A stretch of 8,329 nucleotides of DNA from Chitinophagaceae bacterium (GCA_947378615.1 CANCKV010000117.1:1-8329), one strand, 5' to 3'; counted from the stretch's first letter, positions 1 through 6,647 are shown. Translations and numbers: made by a program. The notes: a model not told the origin generated them from the sequence alone.

Positions 1-1
1 G

Positions 2-306
2 TTTTTTTCCAATGATGACCTTCCTGCCTTACGAAATCGCCTGAAAAATACAAGGGCTGGTAAGGAGGCATGGAAGAACGTGTTGGCATATACGAATGCA
101 ATGAAGATGACTTATGTGGAGAGTGCAGATTATGCAAAACCCGATTGGATGGGTGGTTCTTTTCAAGTGCATGGTCGTTGTATGATTTGATTAAGGATGG
201 CTTTTTTAAAGAAGCAGCAAAAAAATGGGCTGTAAGTTGGTTAAAGAACAGTGTAATAAAACGACTCATTATCTTTGTTTCAAGATGTATAATTCCTTTG
301 GATTAG
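2..306 (+). pseudogene. Frameshifted, truncated remnant of a larger protein gene (possibly heparinase/alginate-lyase-like)
   Basis: An open frame enters from the left edge in frame 2 and runs to TGA at 188-190. It reads like real protein, starting FFSNDDLPALRNRLKNTRAG and ending WMGGSFQVHGRCMI. From about position 181 frame 1 takes over with equally protein-like sequence, YDLIKDGFFKEAAKKWAVSW, and stops at 304-306. One extra base near 178-182 would join the two into a continuous HGR-x-YDLIKDGFFKEAA reading. The opening resembles the HPRLxFxxxDLPxLR start of the catalytic region in heparinase II/III and related polysaccharide lyases, but this family guess rests on memory of a short motif. Such enzymes are several hundred residues long, and nothing downstream continues the fold. 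I therefore infer a decayed gene; a sequencing indel in an intact but short gene is the alternative. Confidence 0.4.
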
Positions 307-353
307 GATATCAACTAATAGGATATGCAGATTATAAAAAGATAATTATCCTA
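304..353. repeat. TAGGATA direct and inverted repeat
   Basis: TAGGATAT occurs at 304-311 and again at 319-326. Its exact inverse, TATCCTA, is at 347-353, so the second copy can pair with it to give a 7-bp stem around a loop of about 21 nt. There is no T-tract after the stem, so it is not a standard terminator. The first copy overlaps the TAG stop of the upstream remnant. Confidence 0.4.
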
Positions 354-571
354 GCGGTCACTACAAACAGCCCTTGTAATCAATATAATTGCCACTAACC
401 ACTATTCTGTGCATAAGGTGACAAATAATAAAAATCATTTAACAACTTTATTCATTTTATGGTTTTTTGATATTTATTTTGTTTTTTGCGAAATAAACCA
501 TTCTGTCTATACGTTATTATAGTTACACTATCAGAATATGAACAGGTTGGTTAAGCACACAATTTAAAATA
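307..571. other. Intergenic spacer before parC, no gene seen
   Basis: This stretch is AT-rich and has no convincing ORF. A frame-3 reading from 225 to 402 is open but looks like decayed sequence. A parC promoter should lie here, but no good Bacteroidota TTTG/TAnnTTTG pair is visible. The nearest is TTTG at 485-488 followed after 19 bp by TATACGTT at 508-515, whose second half does not match. Confidence 0.5.
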
Positions 572-3088
572 ATGGCAAAGGAAAAGGTAGAAAACAGGGT
601 CTTTGAGAATGAAACAGGTGTTCAGGGACAGTACAAAAGCTGGTTCTTGGATTATGCATCCTATGTTATATTGGAGCGGGCAGTTCCTGCGGTAGAAGAT
701 GGATTGAAACCTGTACAACGTCGTATTCTTCATGCGATGAAGGAAATGGATGATGGTCGTTTCAATAAAGTGGCGAATATTATTGGGCAGGCAATGCAGT
801 ATCATCCACATGGAGATGCTAGTATCGGAGATGCCTTAGTTAATTTAGGACAAAAAGATTTATTGATTGATACACAGGGAAATTGGGGCGACATCCGCAC
901 AGGGGATTCTGCCGCTGCCCCTCGTTATATTGAAGCTAGATTAAGCAAATTTGCACTCGAAGTTGCCTTCAACGCAAAGACTACTGAATGGCAATTGAGT
1001 TATGACGGTAGAAAGAATGAACCGGTTACGCTTCCTATGAAATTCCCCTTATTGCTTGCTCAAGGAGTAGAGGGAATTGCGGTTGGGTTGGCAACTAAGA
1101 TTATGCCACACAACTTTTGCGAAATCATTCATGCCGCTATCAAATACTTGAAAGGAAAACCATTTGAACTCTATCCCGACTTTCAAACAGGGGGTATGGT
1201 TGATGTAACTAATTATCAGGAAGGAAAAAGAGGTGGCAAAGTAAAGGTTCGTTGTATCATTGAAGAACTCGATAAGAAAAGCCTGATAATAAGGGATGTT
1301 CCCTTCGGAGTGACTGTAGCACAACTATGCGAGAGTATCACAAAGGCAAACGAGGCAGGGAAGATTAAGATTAAGAAACTAACTGAATTTACGGGTAAAA
1401 ACGTAGAGGTTCAAGTGGATTTAGCCGCTGGAATTTCTTCCGATATCACGATTGATGCCCTATATGCCTTCACAGATTGCGAGGTGAGTATCTCGCCAAA
1501 TGCTTGTATCATAGAAGGTAATAAGCCACGTTTCATTGGTGTACAGGAATTACTGACCGTTTCGGTTGATAAAACAAAGGGATTACTGAAACGTGAATTG
1601 GAAATCAGGCTTGGAGAACTAAATGATAAATGGCATTATACTTCATTAGAAAAGATATTCTTTGAAGAAAAGATATACAAGGAATTAGAACAGAAACATG
1701 AGACTTGGGAAAAAGTGATTCAAGCAATAGAACTTGCTTTCGTACCTTTTCAACCAATGTTGAAGCGATTAGTAGTTAGAGAAGATGTATTAAAACTAAC
1801 AGAGAAACCCGTTCGTAGGATATATAAATTGGATATTGAAGATCTGAACAATCAGATTCGAGGTATCGAGGCAGAAATTGCACAGGTTCTGCATGACCTT
1901 GAACATCTAAATGATTTTGCGATTGCTTATTATGAGAATCTTTTAAAGAAATACGGTAAGGGGCGGGAACGTAAGACTGAAATTAAAGTATTTGACACAA
2001 TTAGCGTTCAACAAGTGGCTATTGCAAATACTAAACTATATGTGAACCGGGTAGAAGGCTTTTTGGGTACTTCATTGAAGAAAGAGGAATTTCTGTTCGA
2101 ATGTAGCGATATAGACGACATCATCGTGTTTACGAAACGAGGTATCATGAAGATTGTTAGGGTGGGCGATAAGGTATTTGTCGGTAAGGATATTATTCAC
2201 ATTGCCATCTTCAAGAAAAATGATGAACGGACTACCTACAATATGATTTATTTGGATGGAGGCAGTGGCACTTCTTATGCTAAAAGATTTAATGTAACGG
2301 GCATCACTAGGGATAAAGATTATGATCTTACAAGGGGGAATGATAAGAGTAAGGTGCATTACCTGACTGTGAATCCAAATGGGGAGGCAGAAATAGTAAA
2401 GATGATATTGAATCCGAACTGTAATGCTCGCACAAAAGAATTGGAGTTTCGATTCGAGGATTTGGAGATAAAGGGGAGAGGTAGTTTTGGGAATACGGCT
2501 ACCAAATATCCAATTAAGGTAATTCGTTTCAAGGAGGCAGGCAGAAGTACACTTGCAGGTAGAAAGTTATGGTTTGATGACCAATTTGGGCGTTTGAATA
2601 TTGATGAAAAAGGAATGTATCTAGGAACGTTTGAAGGAGACGACAAGGTAGTGGTCATGTATAATGATGGACATTATGAAATCACGGATACAGAACTGAC
2701 TCAACGGTTTGATTCGGAGAAGATTATTCTAATAGAACGATTTGATTCTAACAAGGTATTTACTGCCGTTTATTTAGATCATGCCAAAGAACAGTTTTAC
2801 GTAAAGCGGTTTAGGATAGAGACCACTACACTTAAAAATAAATATCTATTCATCAAAGAAGGCGAAGGAAACTATTTAGAAACGGTTTCTAGTATTGGAG
2901 AACCTATTTTGTTGGTTAAAGCAGGTACCGGAATCAATGCTACACGTTCAAAATTCAAGATTGCTGATATGGTAGAACTGATGGGATGGAAAGCAATCGG
3001 TGCAAAGCTAATGAACTTCTCCAAAACAGTAGAGATGGAGTGGGAAGAACTTCCAAAGGATGATAATCCGCAACCGGAACTCTTTTAA
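572..3088 (+). CDS. parC: DNA topoisomerase IV subunit A (Bacteroidota type)
   Basis: This 838-residue protein is the DNA-cleaving subunit of topoisomerase IV, which separates linked daughter chromosomes together with ParE. The breakage-reunion domain is clear: LKPVQRRILHAM near residues 45-56, YHPHGDASIGDALV at 77-90, and AAPRYIEARLSKFA at 115-128 with catalytic Tyr119 preceded by Arg118. The GIAVG segment carries the likely DNA-intercalating Ile169. Coiled-coil and C-gate sequence runs to about residue 470, followed by a C-terminal beta-pinwheel from about 485. No canonical gyrase box (QRRGGxG) is present; the closest stretch is KGRGSFGN at 634-641, which favours ParC over GyrA. Position 83, the quinolone-contacting serine of E. 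coli GyrA, is alanine here. The ATG at 572 is the first start after an in-frame TGA at 539-541. No parE lies beside it. The gene converges on the aldo/keto reductase gene. Confidence 0.95.
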   Translation: MAKEKVENRVFENETGVQGQYKSWFLDYASYVILERAVPAVEDGLKPVQRRILHAMKEMDDGRFNKVANIIGQAMQYHPHGDASIGDALVNLGQKDLLIDTQGNWGDIRTGDSAAAPRYIEARLSKFALEVAFNAKTTEWQLSYDGRKNEPVTLPMKFPLLLAQGVEGIAVGLATKIMPHNFCEIIHAAIKYLKGKPFELYPDFQTGGMVDVTNYQEGKRGGKVKVRCIIEELDKKSLIIRDVPFGVTVAQLCESITKANEAGKIKIKKLTEFTGKNVEVQVDLAAGISSDITIDALYAFTDCEVSISPNACIIEGNKPRFIGVQELLTVSVDKTKGLLKRELEIRLGELNDKWHYTSLEKIFFEEKIYKELEQKHETWEKVIQAIELAFVPFQPMLKRLVVREDVLKLTEKPVRRIYKLDIEDLNNQIRGIEAEIAQVLHDLEHLNDFAIAYYENLLKKYGKGRERKTEIKVFDTISVQQVAIANTKLYVNRVEGFLGTSLKKEEFLFECSDIDDIIVFTKRGIMKIVRVGDKVFVGKDIIHIAIFKKNDERTTYNMIYLDGGSGTSYAKRFNVTGITRDKDYDLTRGNDKSKVHYLTVNPNGEAEIVKMILNPNCNARTKELEFRFEDLEIKGRGSFGNTATKYPIKVIRFKEAGRSTLAGRKLWFDDQFGRLNIDEKGMYLGTFEGDDKVVVMYNDGHYEITDTELTQRFDSEKIILIERFDSNKVFTAVYLDHAKEQFYVKRFRIETTTLKNKYLFIKEGEGNYLETVSSIGEPILLVKAGTGINATRSKFKIADMVELMGWKAIGAKLMNFSKTVEMEWEELPKDDNPQPELF

Positions 3089-3125
3089 GCCCTGAGGGAA
3101 AGAGGGAATAGTCAGAATAGGGGAA

Positions 3126-3225
3126 GAGTGATTTGTTATGAAATATGAGTTGTAGCAAAATAAAATTGAAAATTCATTTTTAACTTCCTTAAAAAGGACT
3201 CATAACTTATCACTCATAACTTATA
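3126..3225. repeat. Inverted heptamer-repeat arms between convergent genes
   Basis: On the right, four 7-bp units run from 3198 to 3225 (actcata, acttatc, actcata, acttata), ending 2 bp before the stop codon of the minus-strand reductase gene. On the left, 3126-3141 (gagtgatttgttatga) is the inverse of 3200-3215 at 14 of 16 positions, separated by a loop of about 58 nt. The arms could fold into a hairpin in either transcript and may separate the convergent parC and reductase transcripts. There is no clean T-tract, so an intrinsic terminator is only a guess. Confidence 0.55.
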
Positions 3226-3226
3226 T

Positions 3227-4117
3227 CTAAATTGCTAACTCATCTCCGTTTGAAGCGAGATATAGTTGGTACCAATCTTCTCTTGTCAATTGTATAGTGG
3301 AGGCTTCCTTTGATTGTACTAGCCTATCTATTTTAGTAGTACCCATAACAGGAATGATTCCTGCGGGATGTGCTAATAGAAATGCTATTAAAATTTGATT
3401 GACTCCCGTATTATATTGTTTGGCAAGTGTAGATGCAGTAGAAACAATACGCCTAAAACTTGGATGCCCATCATCATTAAACAATTCTCCACCTAAAGGC
3501 GCCCAAGCTAAAGGTGTAATTTGATGTTTGATACAATTATCAAGAATACCATTTGATAACGGTGTCAATTGAATAATTGAGATTCCCATCTGATGATATT
3601 CGATAGTGATATAATCAGTTAATGTATTGATTTGATGAGGCAAAAAATTCGTAACACCGAACTGTAATAACTTTCCTGCTTGTTTAAGATGGTCAATAGC
3701 TGTAGCGACTTCGTAAGGATTCATCAAGGGATCTGCCCTTTGAAGTAATAAAACATCGAGATAGTCGGTTGCGAAATTTCGCAGAGATTGTTCAACTGAA
3801 TGTATGATATGCTTTGCGGAAGTATTGTAAGATTTGATATTGTAAAATGGACGGTTACTGCATGGAAGTTGAATTCCACATTTGGTTATCAATTGAATCT
3901 GCTGTCTTATAAAGGGAATTGTCTTTAAAGCTTTTCCAAAATCTGCTTCGGTGGAATAGTCTCCAAAAATGTCTGCATGATCAAAACTAGAGACACCACT
4001 TTCAAGGCAAGCTTCAATCATTGCCCTGTAATCATCTGTTTCAAAATCTGCTCCCCAAGTCCCCCACCGCATACATCCTGCAATTGGCGAGGAAAGTTTA
4101 TTAGTTGTAGGTGTCAT
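3227..4117 (-). CDS. YdhF-type aldo/keto reductase-like protein lacking two catalytic-tetrad residues
   Basis: This 296-residue protein has a full-length aldo/keto reductase (TIM-barrel, NADPH-dependent) layout and follows E. coli YdhF in its motifs: GCMRWGTWG at 14-22, FDHADIFGDY at 45-54, TKCGI at 78-82, LLLQRADPLMNP at 123-134, FGVTNF near 153, LAWAPLGGELFNDD, and a cofactor-loop GTTKIDRL near the C-terminus. Active members use an Asp-Tyr-Lys-His tetrad. Here Asp46 and Lys79 remain, but the tyrosine position is Phe51 (ttt) and the histidine position is Gln126 (caa). The family NQVE motif, which helps hold nicotinamide, reads HQMG. The frame is intact, so the protein is probably made but is unlikely to be a standard carbonyl reductase. 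The start lies 25 bp after the agmatine deiminase stop, so it is probably last in that operon. A binding or regulatory role, or early gene decay, are both possible. Confidence 0.85.
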   Translation of the reverse strand: MTPTTNKLSSPIAGCMRWGTWGADFETDDYRAMIEACLESGVSSFDHADIFGDYSTEADFGKALKTIPFIRQQIQLITKCGIQLPCSNRPFYNIKSYNTSAKHIIHSVEQSLRNFATDYLDVLLLQRADPLMNPYEVATAIDHLKQAGKLLQFGVTNFLPHQINTLTDYITIEYHQMGISIIQLTPLSNGILDNCIKHQITPLAWAPLGGELFNDDGHPSFRRIVSTASTLAKQYNTGVNQILIAFLLAHPAGIIPVMGTTKIDRLVQSKEASTIQLTREDWYQLYLASNGDELAI

Positions 4118-4142
4118 ATCAGGGTAATTAATGTGAATATTA

Positions 4143-5198
4143 TTATACCGAGGGCTCTTGTTGACTCAAACAATGCCAACTACCTAAGCCCCAAATAATA
4201 TCTATACTATCAATACCGACTACTTTTCTATCGGGGAAACATTTAGTTAAAATGGATAGAGCTTTATCGTCATTCTTATCCCGATAAGTAGGCACTGCCA
4301 CAACATTGTTTGCAATATAAAAATTTGCATACGAAGCGGGTAGTCGTTGTCCTTCATAAATAACGGCTGAAGGCATCGGCAACTCAATAATATTTAATTG
4401 TTTTCCATCCAATAACCTTAATTTGTGTAACGAATCAATATTTTCTTTCAATAAATGATAATTTTCATCATTTTTATCATCTTCTAAAACACTTACGACT
4501 GTGTCATTGTTCACAAACCGTGTAATATCGTCAATATGACCATCCGTATCATCGCCTACAATACCATCTCCAATCCATAAAACCTGTTCAGCACCATAGT
4601 AATCAAACAAATATTTTTCAATCTGTTTTTGAGTCAAATGAGGATTTCTATTCTGATTCAATAAACAGGCTGTGGTAGTAAGGATAGTCCCTTGACCATT
4701 AAAATCAACAGAACCGCCTTCCATAACGATGCCAGGATGATAAACGGGCATGTCCAATGTCTTCCCAATTAGCGTTGGAACGACATCATCTAAATCATAA
4801 GGGGGATATTTATTGCCCCAAGCATTATATCCCCAATCTACAATCACTTTCTGTTTCTTTTCTTCTAAATTAGGATTGATTAGAAACGCCGGCCCGTGAT
4901 CCCGACACCATGCATCATTAGTGGGGTTAAAGAAGAATTTAATTTTATTCAAATCAACACCTTCGGCAATCAATTTACTGATCGCAAAGTTCTTCATCAC
5001 CTCATCAGCTACATTAATACAAACAAGTTCACCTTCGCTGACTTCTTTAATAAATTTAGAGTAGGGTGTATAAATCGTGTCAATCTTCCCTGGCCAACTT
5101 TCCTCTTTATGAGGCCAACTCAACCAAGTAGCCTTGTGTTGATGCCACTCAGCTGGAAAATAATAACCTAAACTCTTCGGAGTAATCATATCATTCAT
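4143..5198 (-). CDS. aguA: Agmatine deiminase
   Basis: Agmatine deiminase hydrolyses agmatine to N-carbamoylputrescine and ammonia. It belongs to the peptidyl-arginine-deiminase-like guanidine-modifying family and is cytosolic. The 351-residue protein is complete for the family (about 340-370). Visible motifs are FPAEWHQHKATWLSWPH at 14-30, the substrate-site NDAWCRDHGP at 94-103, VMEGGSVDFNGQGT at 158-171, and DDTDGHIDD at 216-224 with active-site His221. Near the C-terminus is GLGSWHCLSQQEP, where Cys343 is the nucleophile that forms the thiouronium intermediate. No signal peptide is seen. The ATG at 5198 gives a normal N-terminus; a second Met at residue 4 is an alternative. The gene lies downstream of the amidase for the next pathway step, but the two are separated by 173 bp filled mostly by a heptamer repeat. 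The arginine decarboxylase that would supply agmatine is not in the window. Confidence 0.95.
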   Translation of the reverse strand: MNDMITPKSLGYYFPAEWHQHKATWLSWPHKEESWPGKIDTIYTPYSKFIKEVSEGELVCINVADEVMKNFAISKLIAEGVDLNKIKFFFNPTNDAWCRDHGPAFLINPNLEEKKQKVIVDWGYNAWGNKYPPYDLDDVVPTLIGKTLDMPVYHPGIVMEGGSVDFNGQGTILTTTACLLNQNRNPHLTQKQIEKYLFDYYGAEQVLWIGDGIVGDDTDGHIDDITRFVNNDTVVSVLEDDKNDENYHLLKENIDSLHKLRLLDGKQLNIIELPMPSAVIYEGQRLPASYANFYIANNVVAVPTYRDKNDDKALSILTKCFPDRKVVGIDSIDIIWGLGSWHCLSQQEPSV

Positions 5199-5235
5199 TA
5201 ATCAATTCTTTTAAAAGTTGCAAGTTACTAGATAC

Positions 5236-5368
5236 AACCTGTAACCTGAATCCTGTTAACAGAAACTTGTAACCTGAAACCTGTAACCTGTAACCTGTAA
5301 CCTGTAACCTGTAACCTGAATCCTGTTAACTGAAACTTGTAACCTGTAACCTGTAACCTGAAACCTCA
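5236..5368. repeat. Heptanucleotide tandem array, 19 units of AACCTGT type
   Basis: Nineteen consecutive 7-bp units (133 bp) keep perfect register with no insertion or deletion. The consensus is AACCTGT or AACCTGA (WCAGGTT on the transcribed strand). Units 7-11 are identical AACCTGT. Divergent units such as atcctgt, taacaga/taactga and aacttgt occur in the same order twice, at 5250-5270 and 5320-5340, giving a 70-bp higher-order period. The array fills most of the gap between the aguB stop (5372-5374) and the aguA start. It is not palindromic and codes for no plausible protein. The style resembles the short tandemly repeated (STRR) heptamers known from cyanobacteria. Confidence 0.9.
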
Positions 5369-5371
5369 AAC

Positions 5372-6238
5372 TCACTCATCAATATACCGTTTAGTAATTG
5401 GCAGATAGCTATCAATTCGTCTGTCTCTCAAAAAAGGCCAATGGGTTCTGTACCTTTCAGATGATTCGGTATCAATTGGTGTAACTACTGTTTCTTCATC
5501 ATTGTGAGAAGCTTTATACAAAAGCGTTCCAAAAGGATTAGAGATAAAAGAACCACCCCAAAACTTCATATCTCCTTCATCACCTACTCTATTAACAGAA
5601 ACTACAGGCACACCATTTGCAATTGCATGAGAACGTTGAATCGTTTGCCATGCATTGTATTGTTCAATATTAGTTGCCTCATTCTGATGCTTTGCCCATC
5701 CAATAGCTGTGGGATAAAATAAGATTTCTGCTCCCATCAAACTAGTAATTCTTGCAGCTTCAGGATACCATTGATCCCAACAAATCAACACGCCGATTGT
5801 AGCAAATTTTGTTTTAAAGACTTTGTATCCTAGATCGCCTGGAGTAAAATAAAATTTCTCATAATAACCGGGATCATCAGGTATATGCATTTTGCGATAC
5901 TTTCCAAGGTATTGACCATCAGCATCAATCACTGCCGTAGTATTGTGGTATAATCCGTGTGCTCTCTTTTCGAATAAAGAGGCAATAATCACAACTTTAT
6001 TTTCTGATGCAACCTTCGACAAGATATCTGTAGTGGCACCCGGAATTTGTTCTCCCAAATTAAAATTGTCATGTTCTTCTACATCACAAAAATAAAGTGA
6101 TGCAAAAAGTTCCTGCAAACAAATGATTTGAGCTCCGTTTTCCGCAGCTTCCTTAATTTTAATTACAGTTTTTTGAATATTTTTATCCTTCTCAGCATCA
6201 CAACTCATTTGTATGGTGCCAATATTTACAATTGCCAT
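5372..6238 (-). CDS. aguB: N-carbamoylputrescine amidase
   Basis: This nitrilase-superfamily (carbon-nitrogen hydrolase) enzyme cleaves N-carbamoylputrescine to putrescine, CO2 and ammonia, the step after agmatine deiminase. The 288-residue length is normal for AguB. The catalytic Glu-Lys-Cys triad is intact: Glu43 in CLQELF, Lys116 in GKYRKMHIPDDPG, and Cys153 in LICWDQWYPEAAR. A second conserved glutamate is probably Glu127 in GYYEKFYF. The segments RSHAIANGVPVVSVNRVG and FWGGSFISNPFG are typical of this subfamily and support it over omega-amidase or beta-ureidopropionase. The enzyme is cytosolic, with no signal peptide. It is the first gene of the minus-strand cluster aguB-aguA-reductase-like. 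A possible promoter lies about 40-65 bp upstream, and the stop codon directly borders the heptamer array. Confidence 0.94.
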   Translation of the reverse strand: MAIVNIGTIQMSCDAEKDKNIQKTVIKIKEAAENGAQIICLQELFASLYFCDVEEHDNFNLGEQIPGATTDILSKVASENKVVIIASLFEKRAHGLYHNTTAVIDADGQYLGKYRKMHIPDDPGYYEKFYFTPGDLGYKVFKTKFATIGVLICWDQWYPEAARITSLMGAEILFYPTAIGWAKHQNEATNIEQYNAWQTIQRSHAIANGVPVVSVNRVGDEGDMKFWGGSFISNPFGTLLYKASHNDEETVVTPIDTESSERYRTHWPFLRDRRIDSYLPITKRYIDE

Positions 6239-6276
6239 TTATTATCAATGATTAAAATGAAATAAATGCTTTAACA

Positions 6277-6305
6277 CAAAGAGAACAAAGAAAAAAAGGA
6301 ACAAA
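6277..6305 (-). promoter_or_regulatory. Candidate Bacteroidota-type promoter for the agu cluster
   Basis: On the minus strand TTTG (6305-6302) is followed after 17 bp by TCTCTTTG (6284-6277). This matches the Bacteroidota -33 TTTG / -7 TAnnTTTG pattern with one mismatch in the -7 box. Transcription would begin near 6270, leaving a leader of about 30 nt before the aguB ATG. The sequence is low in complexity and overlaps a repeated CTTTGTGTT motif, so the match could be chance. Confidence 0.3.
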
Positions 6306-6395
6306 AAGTGCTTTTTTAAAATATATTTATAAATTAAAACTAAACTTTGTGTTCTTTGAAAAAAAACAATATGTCATACTATATAACTTCTTTTC

Positions 6396-6443
6396 AGAAA
6401 GTCGTTCCTAATGCTACGAGGTAGGATTCCTCTGTGACCTTCT
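6396..6443. repeat. REP-like hairpin element
   Basis: AGAAAGTC (6396-6403) pairs with GACCTTCT (6436-6443) at 7 of 8 positions. Inside it TCCTA (6406-6410) pairs with TAGGA (6422-6426) around the core ATGCTACGAGG. This is a nested 48-bp stem-loop, much more GC-rich than the surrounding spacer. It has the look of the dispersed extragenic palindromes found in many Bacteroidota genomes; its copy number cannot be judged from one window. Confidence 0.4.
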
Positions 6444-6576
6444 TTATCTAAAAAGTAAAAGAAGCTATAACCTATGTGGCTATGTGGTAACCTTTTTTAT
6501 TTTTTAAAAGTTATATAACCAGAAACATGAATTCTTTCATTTCTCACTTTGTGTTAAAAACATTAATATTTATAAT

Positions 6577-6616
6577 AAAAAAAGTCCTGTACAATATTGC
6601 TATCAGTACAGAACTT
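6577..6616 (-). terminator. Intrinsic terminator of the RRM gene
   Basis: On the minus strand AAGTTCTGTAC (6616-6606) pairs with GTACAGGACTT (6592-6582) as an 11-bp stem with one U-G wobble and a 13-nt loop, followed by a run of T (A at 6577-6583 on the plus strand). It begins about 32 nt after the stop codon of the RNA-binding protein gene. Confidence 0.85.
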
Positions 6617-6647
6617 CTTTGTATTATTTATCGGTGTTAATTAAAAA

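Larger units (their letters stand above)
6270..6558. repeat. 12-bp inverted repeats bounding a 289-bp AT-rich segment
   Basis: TTTAACACAAAG at 6270-6281 is the perfect inverse of CTTTGTGTTAAA at 6547-6558. A third related copy, CTTTGTGTT, is at 6345-6353, where the longer stretch 6345-6358 inverts 6277-6290 at 12 of 14 positions. The arrangement resembles a small non-autonomous element, but no target-site duplication is seen, and AT-rich DNA can give such pairs by chance. Confidence 0.35.
6239..6576. other. Gene-free spacer with scattered repeats
   Basis: No ORF with coding character is visible in this AT-rich stretch. It holds the candidate aguB promoter, a pair of 12-bp inverted repeats at its edges, a REP-like hairpin at 6396-6443, an inverted pair CTTCTTT/AAAGAAG around a 12-nt loop at about 6439-6464, an 8-bp tandem duplication CTATGTGG (6472-6479 and 6480-6487), and a 10-bp perfect palindrome GTTATATAAC (6510-6519). 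It looks like a landing zone of short dispersed repeats. Confidence 0.5.

Noticed and set aside
70..306. Separate 78-residue protein starting at ATG 70, preceded by AGGAGG
   Set aside because: The AGGAGG at 63-68 is only 1 nt from the ATG, and the first 35 or so residues lie opposite a better frame-2 reading. Only its second half looks like protein, so the frameshift explanation is preferred.
225..402. Open frame-3 reading (59 codons) from an ATG after an A-run
   Set aside because: It has no recognisable features, overlaps the remnant and is Cys/Asn-rich; probably decayed DNA.
551..811. Minus-strand ORF at the start of parC
   Set aside because: It is a shadow of the conserved parC N-terminus with no recognisable motif.
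572..3088. Calling the topoisomerase GyrA
   Set aside because: No canonical gyrase box is present, and the C-terminal half matches the Bacteroidota ParC pattern as I know it.
3086..3115. Terminator directly after parC (CCCTGAGGG)
   Set aside because: The stem is only 3 bp and no T-tract follows.
4896..5171. Plus-strand ORF opposite agmatine deiminase
   Set aside because: It is antisense to a well-supported gene and has no protein-family features.
5236..5368. CRISPR array
   Set aside because: The units are contiguous 7-mers without spacers and there are no cas genes nearby.
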